A DNA stretch of 64,000 nucleotides. Origin: Streptomyces hygroscopicus (GTDB lineage: Bacteria; Actinomycetota; Actinomycetes; Streptomycetales; Streptomycetaceae). Each line of letters opens with the position of its first letter. Position 1 is the stretch's first letter. Under the pieces are notes generated by a model. It was given only the letters and a program-made list of their open reading frames with translations. It searched no databases and was not told the origin of the DNA. This document shows, in pieces, positions 25,544-35,014 of this stretch. The stretch spans positions 1 to 64,000 of the forward strand of contig NZ_LBMW01000042.1 in the NCBI RefSeq assembly GCF_026168105.1. The letters run 5' to 3'. The translations under genes were made by a program, and so were the position numbers.

Positions 25544-25990
25544 ATGCAGACCACGCAGAGCACCGAATTCCGCAGGCGACCGTCGACCGCGCGGCACATT
25601 CCCACCCCGGAGTGCCCCACCCCGGAGTGCGGCGCACCGCCGCAGGCCCCCGACCTCGTGACCGTGCCGGCCCGGCAGGGCCTCGAGGCGGTCGACATCC
25701 TCCGCCGTGGCGCGAGCGACTGCGTCGGGCCCGTCCTTCACGACGTCGGCTGTGACACCCTCGGCTTCCTGGTGCCGCCGGGTACGGCGGACGCATGGGA
25801 CGTTCCGGGCAGCACCTGTACGCAGACGGACGGACGCGGTATGAGCCTCGCCGTCCCGCAGCCCCCGGTCGAGGGCACGGGCTGGCTGCTCCCGCCCGGC
25901 GACGCGGAACTGGCCACGGACCCGGCGGTCCTGCGCGAGGCGCTCGGGGAAGCGGCCCGTCTGATCCAGGCGGCGGACAACTGCCGGTGA
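25544..25990 (+). CDS. Conserved hypothetical protein
   Basis: This is a 148-residue soluble protein of unknown function. GGAGG lies just before ATG 25544. The N-terminus contains a short direct repeat (TPECPTPEC, encoded by a 13-bp DNA repeat). The conserved body has DCVGPVLHDVGCDTLGFLVPPGTADAW and ends in a helical segment. Several Cys residues are present but no metal motif is evident. It is divergent from the TPR regulator, with which it may share control. Confidence 0.65.
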   Translation: MQTTQSTEFRRRPSTARHIPTPECPTPECGAPPQAPDLVTVPARQGLEAVDILRRGASDCVGPVLHDVGCDTLGFLVPPGTADAWDVPGSTCTQTDGRGMSLAVPQPPVEGTGWLLPPGDAELATDPAVLREALGEAARLIQAADNCR

Positions 25991-26116
25991 CCGGGTCGCG
26001 CCGGCAGGCGAGGGCCCGAGATCCGCGGACCTCCGGCGGTGCCCCGCCGACCTGCGCCGGAGCCCGGCGGGAACCGCCGATGGGACGGTCCCCGCTTTCC
26101 CCCTGATAATGGCGGG

Positions 26117-26983
26117 ATGGGCAGGTCACGGAACGCGCGGCGGGGGCAGGCCGCCGAGGCCGTCGTCGAGGCGGTCGAGGGCGGCCTCGCCCAGCTGATA
26201 CCCGACCGGGACCGGGCGCGCGCCTGGACCCTCCTCATCGACGGCGCCCCGCAGTCCCACGTCGACCTGGACGACCCGGCCCACCTGTCCTTCGAGTACC
26301 AGCGCCGCCTCGGCCACGTCATCGACCTGGCAGCCCCGTCCGGCCGTCCCCTGCACGCCGTGCACCTCGGCGGGGGCGCCTTCACCCTCGCCCGCTACAT
26401 CGCGGCCACCCGCCCCCGCTCCACCCAGCAGGTCGTCGAGCGCGACGCCGCCCTCGTCCAACTCGTGCGGCGCGCCCTGCCGCTGGACCCGGGCGCCAGA
26501 ATCCGGGTGCGCTCCACGGACGCCCGCGAGGGCCTCGCGAAGGTACCGGACGCCTGGGCGGACCTGGTCATCGCTGATGTGTTCAGTGGGGCACGCACCC
26601 CCGCGCACTTGACATCGGTCGAGTTCCTCACCGAAGTGCGCAGGGCGCTGAAGGAAGGCGGCCTGTACGCGGCCAACCTCGCCGACGGCCCGCCGCTCGC
26701 TCATCTGCGCGGCCAGATCTCGACCGCCGCGGCCGTCTTCCCCCAGCTCGCGCTGGTCGCCGACCCGGCCGTCCTGCGCGGCAAGCGCTTCGGGAACGCG
26801 GTCCTGGTTGCCTCCTTGCACCCGCTCCCCGTCTCCGAACTGACCCGCCGCGCCGCCTCCGACCCGCATCCCGCGCGCGTGGAGCACGGCCGCGCACTCA
26901 CCGACTTCGCGGGCGGCGCGACGGCGGTCACGGACGCGGCGGCGGTGGCGTCACCGGCGCCGCCGCCGTCCGTCTTCCGCTGA
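26117..26983 (+). CDS. Spermidine synthase-like methyltransferase-fold protein
   Basis: This 288-residue protein resembles spermidine synthases. The cofactor-binding loop is HAVHLGGGAFTLARYI, followed by the acidic strand QQVVERDAALV and the active-site-like segment DLVIADVFSGARTP. The full set of polyamine-binding residues is not obvious, so polyamine synthesis is not certain. ATG 26117 begins the conserved region. It is convergent with the gene at 27024. Confidence 0.75.
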   Translation: MGRSRNARRGQAAEAVVEAVEGGLAQLIPDRDRARAWTLLIDGAPQSHVDLDDPAHLSFEYQRRLGHVIDLAAPSGRPLHAVHLGGGAFTLARYIAATRPRSTQQVVERDAALVQLVRRALPLDPGARIRVRSTDAREGLAKVPDAWADLVIADVFSGARTPAHLTSVEFLTEVRRALKEGGLYAANLADGPPLAHLRGQISTAAAVFPQLALVADPAVLRGKRFGNAVLVASLHPLPVSELTRRAASDPHPARVEHGRALTDFAGGATAVTDAAAVASPAPPPSVFR

Positions 26984-27023
26984 CCCGCAGCGGGCCTGGG
27001 CGGTGTCCGGCAATCCCTCCGCG

Positions 27024-27554
27024 CTAGTAGTTCCCGATCTCCACATGGGGCGGGCCGTCGTGCCATGTGCAGAACACCGAGACCCGCTGCGCTCCCGAGG
27101 TGAACTCCACGCGGATCCATGACTCGGTCTTCCACACCTGCATCGACCAGCCCGGCCCCGGTGTCGCGGACACCAGCGCGGCCGACGTCGCTCCGAGGTC
27201 GAAGGCCGCCCGCCCGCCGGCGGTGTCGTAACTCCTGACCTGGCCGGGTGAGGACGCGCCGGGCGAAGAGCCGGTGGCCGTGCTCGCGACGGCCGTCCTC
27301 GAGGGCGTTGGTGCCGGGCTCGGCGCGGTCTTCCTGCCCGGGCTCCTCGACGGCTCGGGACGTTCCGTCGACGACGTCACCGGTTTCGACCCCTGGGTGG
27401 TCGCGCCGCCCGCCGTGATCGGCAGGGCACGCGGCGGGTCGTAAGCCGTCCCCGCCATCACGGTGTGGACACCCCACCACGACAGCGTGACCGCAGCGCC
27501 CGTGGCGAGCGACCACGCCAGTACGTGTACGAGTCCTCTGAACATCTCGGCCAT
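27024..27554 (-). CDS. Membrane-anchored hypothetical protein
   Basis: This 176-residue protein has one N-terminal transmembrane segment (VLAWSLATGAAVTLSWWGVHTVM). A ~70-residue Ser/Thr/Pro-rich linker follows, then a small C-terminal domain with conserved Trp and Cys residues (WSMQVWKTESWIRVEF, VFCTWHDGPPHVEIG), likely outside the membrane. It is divergent from the two-component system at 27687. It could be an accessory or sensed partner, but nothing in the sequence shows that. Confidence 0.7.
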   Translation of the reverse strand: MAEMFRGLVHVLAWSLATGAAVTLSWWGVHTVMAGTAYDPPRALPITAGGATTQGSKPVTSSTERPEPSRSPGRKTAPSPAPTPSRTAVASTATGSSPGASSPGQVRSYDTAGGRAAFDLGATSAALVSATPGPGWSMQVWKTESWIRVEFTSGAQRVSVFCTWHDGPPHVEIGNY

Positions 27555-27686
27555 ACTGCCTCACCCGCCCCACCGGTGTCTCACGGGTCGCACACAGTTC
27601 CGTTTCTCCCTTTGCCGCCCCGGCAGTTGCGGGGAGTTGTCCACAGGGCCCGAACTGCCTGGTCCACATGGCGTACGGTGCCGCCC

Positions 27687-28391
27687 ATGGCAAGTGTGCT
27701 CGTGGTCGAGGACGACCAGTTCGTGCGATCGGCGCTCATCAGGCATCTGACCGAGGCCGGGCACATCGTGCGCAGCGTCGGCACTGCGCTGGAGGCGCTG
27801 CGCGAAGTCGCCCACCACGCGTTCGACGTGGTGATCCTCGACCTCGGACTGCCCGACCTGGACGGATCGGAGGCGTTGAAGATGCTGCGCGGTATCACGG
27901 ACGTCCCGGTGATCATCGCCACCGCCCGCGACGACGAGACGGAGACCGTCCGCCTGCTGAACGCGGGCGCGGACGACTATCTGACCAAGCCGTTCTCGGT
28001 CGAGCACCTGTCGGCACGGATTGCGGCGGTGCTGCGCCGCTCCCGCGCGGCCGCCGCCGACGCCGCGCCCTCGTCGGTCATACAAGTCGGCGGCCTGGCC
28101 ATCGACCCCCTGCGCCGCCACGCCGAACTGGACGGCGTGCGACTGGATCTGACCCGCCGTGAATTCGACCTCCTCGCCTTCCTCGCCGGCCGCCCGGGCG
28201 TCGTCGTGCCGCGCAGGGAGCTGCTCGCCGAGGTGTGGCAGCAGTCGTACGGAGACGACCAGACCATAGACGTTCATCTCTCCTGGCTCAGGCGGAAGCT
28301 GGGCGAGACGGCGGCGAAGCCGCGCTACCTGCACACACTGCGGGGCGTCGGAGTCAAGCTGGAACCCCCGAGGACGGAGCCAGGGCCATGA
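27687..28391 (+). CDS. OmpR-family response regulator
   Basis: This 234-residue regulator has a receiver domain (residues 1-115; acidic pocket VEDD, phospho-acceptor Asp in VVILDLGLPDLDG, Lys in YLTKPF). A winged-helix DNA-binding domain follows (residues ~135-228, LTRREFDLLAFLAGRPG and DDQTIDVHLSWLRRKLG). The upstream frame is open, but ATG 27687 starts the receiver. Its stop overlaps the histidine kinase start (ATGA), so the pair is an operon. Confidence 0.93.
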   Translation: MASVLVVEDDQFVRSALIRHLTEAGHIVRSVGTALEALREVAHHAFDVVILDLGLPDLDGSEALKMLRGITDVPVIIATARDDETETVRLLNAGADDYLTKPFSVEHLSARIAAVLRRSRAAAADAAPSSVIQVGGLAIDPLRRHAELDGVRLDLTRREFDLLAFLAGRPGVVVPRRELLAEVWQQSYGDDQTIDVHLSWLRRKLGETAAKPRYLHTLRGVGVKLEPPRTEPGP

Positions 28392-29785
28392 GGTGGGCGC
28401 TGGTCAAGGTGTGCGTGGCGGTGACCACGATGGTCGTGGTGGCCTTCGCGGTCCCGCTCGGACTCGTCATCAAGGAGATGGCGCGCGACCGGGCCTTCTC
28501 CAACGCGGAGCGGCAGGCCGCCGCGATCGCGCCCGCGCTGTCCATCACCACCGACCGGGACCAGCTGGAGCGTGTGGTCGCCTCGGCGGGTTCCGGCGAC
28601 GGGATCGCGGTGCACATACCGGCCGGTGAGGGCACGAAAGCGGTCGACATCGGCCGGCAGCGTGCCTCCGCCAAGGACATCGCGATGACGCGGGGACTGG
28701 GCCGGGCCTCCACCACCGAGGTCCCGGGCGGCTCGACGCTGCTCCAGCCCACCGCCCTCAGCTCGGGGGCGATCGCCGTGGTCGAGGTGTATGTGCCCGA
28801 GGCCGAGGTGACGAACGGCGTCGGCACCGCCTGGGCGGTGCTCGCCGGAGTGGGCGCCGCGCTGATCGTCGGCTCGGTGGCGGTCGCCGACCGGCTCGGC
28901 GTACGGATGGTGCAGCCCGCGCAGCGCCTGGCGGAGGGCGCGCACGACCTGGGGGAGGGGAAGCTCGGGGCGCGCGTCCCTGAGGAGGGGCCGGCCGAAT
29001 TGCGCCTGGCGGCGGTCGCGTTCAACTCGATGGCCGACCAGGTCGTCCAGCTGCTCGCGAACGAAAGGGAGTTGGCGGCAGATCTGTCCCACCGTCTGCG
29101 CACCCCCCTGACCGTCCTCCGGCTGAACACGGCCTCGCTCGGCGACGGTGCGGCCGCCGAGCAGACCCGGACCGCGGTGGCCCAGCTGGAGCGCGAGGTC
29201 GACACGATCATCCGTACGGCACGGGAGGCGAAGCCGCAGACCGCCGCGCCGGGGCCGGGAGCCGGGTGCGACGCGGCCGAAGTGGTGCGTGAGCGCATGG
29301 AGTTCTGGTCGGCGCTCGCCGAGGACGAGAGCCGCAAGTGGCGGGTGGCCGGGGTCGAACGGCCGGTGCGCATACCCGTGGCCCGCGCCGATCTCGCGGC
29401 CGCGCTCGACGCGCTGCTCGGCAACGTCTTCCGGCACACCGCCGAGGGCACGGCGTTCGCCGTCGACGTGCACAACGGTGAGGACGCGGTGATCGTGCTG
29501 GTGTCCGACGCCGGGCCCGGCATATCCGACCCGGAGACGGCGATGGCCCGGGGGCGCGGTTCGGGCAGCGACGGCTCGACGGGCCTCGGCCTGGACATCG
29601 TGCGCCGGCTCGCGGAGTCGACCGGAGGCGACGTACGCATCGGCTCCTCGGTGCTGGGCGGCACGGAGGTGCGCATCTGGTTCCAGCTGGACGGGCGGGC
29701 TCCGGTGCGGCGGGGACACCGGGTACGCCGACGCCGGACCGGAACATTGGTCTCTACCTTTAACCGTCCCCGATCCCTTCCTTAA
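28388..29785 (+). CDS. Sensor histidine kinase
   Basis: This 465-residue membrane kinase has TM1 at about residues 8-30, an extracellular sensor of ~110 residues, TM2 at about 142-168 and a HAMP-like linker. The H-box is AADLSHRLRTPLTVLRL and the ATP-binding domain contains LLGNVFRHT, SDAGPGIS and STGLGLDIVRRLAE. It is translationally coupled to the response regulator. The signal is unknown. A chitinase gene follows 109 bp downstream but need not be its target. Confidence 0.92.
   Translation: MRWALVKVCVAVTTMVVVAFAVPLGLVIKEMARDRAFSNAERQAAAIAPALSITTDRDQLERVVASAGSGDGIAVHIPAGEGTKAVDIGRQRASAKDIAMTRGLGRASTTEVPGGSTLLQPTALSSGAIAVVEVYVPEAEVTNGVGTAWAVLAGVGAALIVGSVAVADRLGVRMVQPAQRLAEGAHDLGEGKLGARVPEEGPAELRLAAVAFNSMADQVVQLLANERELAADLSHRLRTPLTVLRLNTASLGDGAAAEQTRTAVAQLEREVDTIIRTAREAKPQTAAPGPGAGCDAAEVVRERMEFWSALAEDESRKWRVAGVERPVRIPVARADLAAALDALLGNVFRHTAEGTAFAVDVHNGEDAVIVLVSDAGPGISDPETAMARGRGSGSDGSTGLGLDIVRRLAESTGGDVRIGSSVLGGTEVRIWFQLDGRAPVRRGHRVRRRRTGTLVSTFNRPRSLP
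29746..29761. promoter_or_regulatory. Weak dre-like sequence before chitinase gene
   Basis: GGTCTCTACC matches 8 of 10 positions of the DasR core GGTCTAGACC. It lies about 135-150 bp upstream of the chitinase start, within the 3' end of the kinase gene. It was noted because the next gene encodes a chitin- or cellulose-active enzyme; two central mismatches make it doubtful. Confidence 0.25.
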
Positions 29786-29894
29786 GCGCACCCTAAGATC
29801 CTCAACGCCCGCCCGGATAAGGCGGATTGCCCGATTCCGGCTCGCTAGCGTGCTGCCGCATCCCACCCCAGTGAGCAGCGAAGGCAGGCACGCG

Positions 29895-31376
29895 ATGAGC
29901 AGTACGCACCGGCGCAAGGTGACCAGTCGGAACAAGGCGATCGGCGGCATCGTCGCCGCGGCCGTGGTCGGCGGCGGCGCGATGGTGCTCACCGGCACCG
30001 CCCACGCCGCCGGAGTGGGCGCCGTGTACACCAAGACCAGCACCTGGTCGACGGGGTACACAGCGCAGTACGTCGTCACGAACGACAGCGGCCAGGCGAA
30101 GGGCGACTGGACGCTGCAGTTCGACCTGCCTTCCGGTGCGAAGCTCAGCTCGCTGTGGAACGGCACGTCGACGGTGAGCGGGCAGCACGTGACCGTGAAG
30201 CCGCCGTCCTGGGACAAGGACGGGCTGGCGAAGGGCGAATCGGTCACCGTCGGTTTCGTCGTCAACGGCTCCGGCGACCCGACCGGCTGTCTCATCGACG
30301 GCGCCAAGTGTTCGGCGGACGACGGCGCCACCCCTGAGCCCAGCGGCCGACCCACGCAGTCGGCAACCCCGACGCAGAACCCGACCCGGACGGCGACCCC
30401 CACCCCGACCGCCACGGCGCCCTCCACTCCGCCCGCCACCCCGTCGCCCACCGCCACCCAGACCACGGGCAGCGGCACGACCACCGGCGCCGGCTTCGCC
30501 CCGTACGTCGACACGTCCCTCTTCCCGGCCTTCGACCTGGTCGGCTCCGCCGACGCGACGGGCGTGAAGGACTACAACCTCGCCTTCGTCACCGACGGCG
30601 GCGGCTGCACCCCCAAGTGGGGCGGGGTCACGGACCTCGGCAGCGACGCGGTGGCCGCGCAGATCGGCGCTCTGCGCGCCAAGGGCGGCGACGTCCGCGT
30701 CTCCTTCGGCGGCGCCTCCGGCTCGGAGCTGGCCACCACCTGCTCCTCGGCGGACGCACTGGCCGCGGCGTACGGGAAGGCCGTGGACGCCTACAAGCTC
30801 ACCAAGGTCGACTTCGACGTGGAGGGCGCCGCGCTGCCCAACACGGCCGCGAACACCCGCCGCGCCCAGGCCATCGCCAAGCTCCAGCAGCAACACCCCG
30901 GCCTGGACGTCTCGTTCACGCTGCCGGTCCTGCCGCAGGGCCTGACCCAGGACGGTGTGAACCTCGTCTCCGACGCCAAGTCCAACGGCGTGAAGATCTC
31001 CGCCGTCAACATCATGGCGATGGACTACGGACCCTCCTTCAACGGCGACATGGGCACCCTCGCCGAGCAGGCCGCCACCGCCACCCAGGCCCAGATCAAG
31101 AGCGTGCTCGGCCTGTCCGACAGCGAGGCCTGGAAGACGGTCGCCGTCACACCGATGATCGGCGTCAACGACGTGAGCAGCGAGGTCTTCAAGGTCGACG
31201 ACGCCACCCAGCTGGTGGACTTCGCCAAGTCCAAGGGCCTGGGCTGGCTGTCCATGTGGTCGGCCGCGCGCGACAAGCAGTGTGCCGGGGGTGCCAAGCC
31301 GAGCGCGGACGCGACGTGCAGCTCGGTCGTCCAGGACGCGTTCGCCTTCTCGAAGGCTTTCGCCGCCTTCAAGTGA
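29895..31376 (+). CDS. Secreted CBM2-GH18 chitinase-like protein
   Basis: This 493-residue secreted protein has a signal peptide (to about residue 38, TAHA), a family 2 carbohydrate-binding module (residues ~39-140, WTLQFDLPSGAKLSSLWNG) and a Thr/Pro-rich linker. A compact GH18-like barrel follows (residues ~205-490) with catalytic-type KVDFDVEG. Only the DxDxE part of the DxxDxDxE motif is present; the first Asp is Thr. The substrate is likely chitin or a related polymer. It ends near a strong hairpin shared with bglC. Confidence 0.82.
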   Translation: MSSTHRRKVTSRNKAIGGIVAAAVVGGGAMVLTGTAHAAGVGAVYTKTSTWSTGYTAQYVVTNDSGQAKGDWTLQFDLPSGAKLSSLWNGTSTVSGQHVTVKPPSWDKDGLAKGESVTVGFVVNGSGDPTGCLIDGAKCSADDGATPEPSGRPTQSATPTQNPTRTATPTPTATAPSTPPATPSPTATQTTGSGTTTGAGFAPYVDTSLFPAFDLVGSADATGVKDYNLAFVTDGGGCTPKWGGVTDLGSDAVAAQIGALRAKGGDVRVSFGGASGSELATTCSSADALAAAYGKAVDAYKLTKVDFDVEGAALPNTAANTRRAQAIAKLQQQHPGLDVSFTLPVLPQGLTQDGVNLVSDAKSNGVKISAVNIMAMDYGPSFNGDMGTLAEQAATATQAQIKSVLGLSDSEAWKTVAVTPMIGVNDVSSEVFKVDDATQLVDFAKSKGLGWLSMWSAARDKQCAGGAKPSADATCSSVVQDAFAFSKAFAAFK

Positions 31377-31446
31377 GCGACGCCGTGGAGGCCCTTGGGC
31401 GGCGGTCCGCGTCACCGCCACCACTCCACCGGTGAGGAGCTCCGCC

Positions 31447-31480
31447 GGGGCGCGGCACTTCCCCTCTCGTGCCGCGCCCC
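31447..31480. terminator. Bidirectional hairpin between chitinase and bglC
   Basis: Perfect 12-bp arms GGGGCGCGGCAC and GTGCCGCGCCCC surround a 10-nt loop. The hairpin lies between the convergent stops at 31376 and 31487. Confidence 0.82.
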
Positions 31481-31486
31481 GCGCGG

Positions 31487-32923
31487 TCAGCCCTCCATCG
31501 GCGGCAGTTGGCCCGTCCGCGCCGCCCGCCCGTACCAGTGCGCGCTCGACTTCGGCGTGCGGGCCAGCGTCGGGTAGTCCACGTACACCGCCCCGAACCG
31601 CTTCCCGTAGCCGTACGCCCACTCGAAGTTGTCCATCAGGGACCACAGGTAGTAGCCGCGCACATCCGCGCCGTCCCTGAGAGCGCGATGCACCGCCGAC
31701 AGATGTCCGTGCAGGTAGGCGATCCGCTCCGGGTCGTGGACCTGGCCGTCCGGGGCCGGCTTGTCGTCGTACGCGGCGCCGTTCTCCGTCACGTACAGCG
31801 GCAGGCCCGGCGCCTGCCGGGTGTAGCGCATGATCAGCTCGTGCAGTCCGCTCGGATCGATCGTCCAGCCCATCTCCGTCCGGTCGCCGGGGGTTTGCCG
31901 GAACATCACATCCTCCGCGCCCGGCCAGGGCGAGTGCGTGCTCGCCCCGTGCCCGTCCGCCCGCGGGCCGCTCGCGTCCGCCGCGGCGGCCGCCGAGACC
32001 AGCGTCGGCGTGTAGTAGTTGAGACCCAGCGCGTCCAGCGGCTGGTTGATCGTCTCCAGGTCCCCGTCCCGCACGTACGACCAGTCCGTGATCGACGAGG
32101 TGGCTTCGAGCAGGGTCTGCGGGTACGCCCCGTGCAGCATGGGGCCGTGGAAGACGCCGTTCGCCAGATCGTCGATCTTCCGGGCCGCCGCCAGGTCCGC
32201 CGGGTCCTGCGACACCGGCCGCACCACGGACGAGTTGAGGCTCGCCGCCACCGTGTTGCGGGTCGGCATCACGGACCTGAGGGCGAGGGCGCCCAGGCCG
32301 TGGGCCAGGTTCAGATGGTGGGCCGCACGCAGCGACGCCGCCGGATCCGTACGGCCCGGGGCGTGCACGCCGGAACCGTAGCCCAGGAACGCGCTGCACC
32401 ACGGCTCGTTCAGGGTGATCCACTGCTCCACGCGGTCACCCAGCGCCTCGCCCACCATCCGCGCGTACTCGGCGTACCGGTGCGCCACATCCCGCTCCGG
32501 CCAGCCGCCCGCGTCCTCAAGCTCCTGCGGCAGGTCCCAGTGGTAGAGGGTGATCGCCGGTTTGATGCCGTGCGCGAGGAGTTCGTCCACCAGGCGCCGG
32601 TAGAAGTCCAGGCCCCGCTGGACCGCCGGCCCCCGGCCGGTCGGCTGCACGCGTGACCACGAGATCGAGAAGCGGTATGCCGTCAGGCCCAGCTCCGCCA
32701 TCAGCGAGACGTCCTCGCGGTAGCGGTGGTAGTGGTCGACGGCGATGTCACCGGTCTCGCCTCCGGCCGTCTTTCCCGGCGTATGGCTGAAGGTGTCCCA
32801 GATCGAGGGGGTACGGCCGTCCTCCCGCACCGCCCCCTCGATCTGGTACGCGGAGGTCGCCGCGCCCCAGAGGAAGGCGGGAGGAAAGGTCAGGGGCGTC
32901 ACGGACGCGACAGACTCAGGCAT
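31487..32923 (-). CDS. bglC: GH1 beta-glucosidase BglC
   Basis: This cytoplasmic enzyme hydrolyses imported cellobiose and cellotriose to glucose. The 478-residue GH1 barrel has acid/base Glu in ITLNEPW and nucleophile Glu in YVTENGAAYD. There is no signal peptide. It lies downstream of cebEFG in the same direction, separated by 153 bp. A CebR-type box touches its start codon, so it can be controlled independently. The arrangement is that of the Streptomyces ceb locus. Confidence 0.92.
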   Translation of the reverse strand: MPESVASVTPLTFPPAFLWGAATSAYQIEGAVREDGRTPSIWDTFSHTPGKTAGGETGDIAVDHYHRYREDVSLMAELGLTAYRFSISWSRVQPTGRGPAVQRGLDFYRRLVDELLAHGIKPAITLYHWDLPQELEDAGGWPERDVAHRYAEYARMVGEALGDRVEQWITLNEPWCSAFLGYGSGVHAPGRTDPAASLRAAHHLNLAHGLGALALRSVMPTRNTVAASLNSSVVRPVSQDPADLAAARKIDDLANGVFHGPMLHGAYPQTLLEATSSITDWSYVRDGDLETINQPLDALGLNYYTPTLVSAAAAADASGPRADGHGASTHSPWPGAEDVMFRQTPGDRTEMGWTIDPSGLHELIMRYTRQAPGLPLYVTENGAAYDDKPAPDGQVHDPERIAYLHGHLSAVHRALRDGADVRGYYLWSLMDNFEWAYGYGKRFGAVYVDYPTLARTPKSSAHWYGRAARTGQLPPMEG

Positions 32924-32936
32924 GGAAGCGCTCCCA
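32923..32936 (-). promoter_or_regulatory. CebR box at the bglC start
   Basis: On the minus strand TGGGAGCGCTTCCA differs by one base from the palindromic CebR consensus TGGGAGCGCTCCCA. It overlaps the GGGAG ribosome site and the A of the bglC ATG. CebR binding here could block transcription elongation or cover the translation start region. Confidence 0.85.
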
Positions 32937-33076
32937 TTGAATGGCCGTGGAGACCGGGTCGGTAGGGGCAGGACAACTGCGGGAGGGGGAGGGGAAGAGG
33001 GGCCGGAACGGCGGTGACCCGGCCCCTTGATCGGAGTCCCGTGCGAGCGTCGGCGGATCGAGGTCCCGCGCGGGCG

Positions 33077-33982
33077 TCAGCCCTTGACGGCACCCTGCAT
33101 GATGCCGCCCACGATCTGCTTGCCGAAGACCGCGAAGACCAGCAGCAGCGGCAGCGTGCCCAGCAGCGCGCCCGCCATGATCAGGGACTGGTCCGGGGTG
33201 TAGCCGCGGCCCAGGCCCGCCACCGCGACCTGGACGGTCGGGTTGCCGTTCTGGGTCAGGACCAGGAACGGCCACAGGAAGTCGTTCCACGTCTGGACGA
33301 ACATCAGCATGCCGAGGACCGCCATCGCGGGCCGCGCGGCCGGGAAGACCACGTTCCACACCACGCGCCAGCTGCTCGCGCCGTCCACGCGGGCCGCCTC
33401 GATCAATTCGTCGGGCAGCGCCTGGATCAGGTACTGCCGCATGAAGAACACCCCGAACGCGCTCACGATCGACGGCAGGATCACCGCCTGGAGCTGGTCG
33501 GTCCAGTCGAGCTTTGCGACCATCATGTACAGCGGGATCACACTCAGCTGCGGCGGCACCATCATCGTGCCGATGACGATCAGCATCAGGGCGTTACGGC
33601 CCTTGAAGCGCAGCTTGGCGAAGGCGAACCCGGCGATCGTCGACAGGAAGACGACGGAGGCCGCCGAAATCCCCGCCACGAGTGTCGTGTTGAAGAACGC
33701 CTTGCCGAGATCGGCGTCCGTCCAGGCGATCTTGAGATGGTCGAGGAGGTTCGAGCCGAACCAGAACGGCGGCGGCGTCTGCGCCAGCCGGTTGTTGTCC
33801 CGCGAGGCGGCGATCGCCGTCCACACCAGCGGGAAGAGCGAGCCGATCGAGAACAGGACAAGCACGGCGTACGCGAACGGGCCCGCGTACGCCTGCCCGC
33901 CCGCCCGGGCCGCCTTGGGCCCCCGCGGGAGCCGCGGCTCCTTCGCCCCCGCGCCGGAGGGCCTCATCAAGGTCGTCGTCAC
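33077..33982 (-). CDS. cebG: Cello-oligosaccharide ABC permease CebG
   Basis: This 301-residue MalG-type permease has about six transmembrane helices and an EAA loop at PDELIEAARVDGASSWRVVW. The start is GTG 33982 with GGAG upstream, 12 bp after the CebF stop. With CebE and CebF it imports cellobiose and cellotriose, as in other streptomycetes. The ATPase is not in the locus; these systems typically use the shared MsiK. Confidence 0.9.
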   Translation of the reverse strand: MTTTLMRPSGAGAKEPRLPRGPKAARAGGQAYAGPFAYAVLVLFSIGSLFPLVWTAIAASRDNNRLAQTPPPFWFGSNLLDHLKIAWTDADLGKAFFNTTLVAGISAASVVFLSTIAGFAFAKLRFKGRNALMLIVIGTMMVPPQLSVIPLYMMVAKLDWTDQLQAVILPSIVSAFGVFFMRQYLIQALPDELIEAARVDGASSWRVVWNVVFPAARPAMAVLGMLMFVQTWNDFLWPFLVLTQNGNPTVQVAVAGLGRGYTPDQSLIMAGALLGTLPLLLVFAVFGKQIVGGIMQGAVKG

Positions 33983-33994
33983 GGCCGGGTCTCC

Positions 33995-35014
33995 TTAACT
34001 ACTGGCGCGCAGCCGGCGCGAGATGACGTAGTTGACGATCCCGATCACGATGAGGATCAGGAACATCGTCCAGGCGATCGCCGAGGCGCGGCCCAGATGC
34101 TGGTTCACCCAGCCCTGCTCGTACAGATAGAGACCGAGCGTCTGGAACTGGTGCTCCGCGCCGCCCGACGCGCCCTTGTTCGCGTCGAACAGAAGCGGCT
34201 CGCCGAAGACCTGGCTTGCGCCGATCGTCGACACGACACAGGTGAACAGGATCGTCGGCCGCAGCTGAGGCAGCGTCACATGGAAGAACTGCTGTCGGCG
34301 CGAGGCACCGTCCAGCGCCGCCGACTCGTACAGGTCCTGCGGGATCGCCTGCATCGCGGCGAGATAGATCAGTGCGTTGTAGCCCGTCCAGCGCCACACG
34401 ATGATCGCCGACACCGCGATCTGCGAGGGCCACTTGTCGTTCTGCCAGTCGATCCTGCCGATGCCGGCGAAATGCAGTGCCCAGTTGACCATGCCGTAGT
34501 CACGGCCGAACAGCAGGACGAAGACCAGCGAGGCCGCGGCGATCGACGTGGCGTACGGCGCCAGCATCACGACCCGGTAGAAGATCGAGGCCCGGAGCCT
34601 GTAGTTGAGGATGTGCGCGAGGCCCAGCGCCATCATCAGCTGGGGGACCGTGGAGATGATCCCGATGGTCAGGGTGTTCCTCGCCGCGTTCCAGAAGAAG
34701 TCGTCGTCGAAGATCCGGGTGTAGTTGCGCAGCCCCGCCCACTGCATGTCGGTGGGCGCGGTCAGCTCGACCGTGTGCAGCGAGGCCCACCCGGTGTAGA
34801 TCAGCGGGAACAGGCCGAAGGCGATGAACAGCAGGAAGAACGGCGAGACGAACGCGTACGGGCTCCAGCGCATGTCCCGCCGCCAGCGGCGGGAGAGCCG
34901 GGTGCGGCGCCGTTGCTCTGCCTCCGTGACCACGGCGGGCGGGCGGACCGGGGCCGCGCCCCCCTCCTTCGCGGGGGGCGCGGCGGTGTCGTGCCGGGTG
35001 GCCATGCCGGTCAC
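33995..35014 (-). CDS. cebF: Cello-oligosaccharide ABC permease CebF
   Basis: This 339-residue MalF-type permease has a cytoplasmic N-terminus, about six helices and the EAA loop PQDLYESAALDGASRRQQFF. The GTG at 35014 overlaps the cebE stop (GTGA); an ATG three codons later is an alternative. It partners with CebG. Confidence 0.9.
   Translation of the reverse strand: MTGMATRHDTAAPPAKEGGAAPVRPPAVVTEAEQRRRTRLSRRWRRDMRWSPYAFVSPFFLLFIAFGLFPLIYTGWASLHTVELTAPTDMQWAGLRNYTRIFDDDFFWNAARNTLTIGIISTVPQLMMALGLAHILNYRLRASIFYRVVMLAPYATSIAAASLVFVLLFGRDYGMVNWALHFAGIGRIDWQNDKWPSQIAVSAIIVWRWTGYNALIYLAAMQAIPQDLYESAALDGASRRQQFFHVTLPQLRPTILFTCVVSTIGASQVFGEPLLFDANKGASGGAEHQFQTLGLYLYEQGWVNQHLGRASAIAWTMFLILIVIGIVNYVISRRLRASS

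Noticed and set aside
31447..31480. CebR or DasR operator at the chitinase/bglC junction
   Set aside because: The dyad does not match either consensus and lies between convergent stop codons, so it is a terminator.
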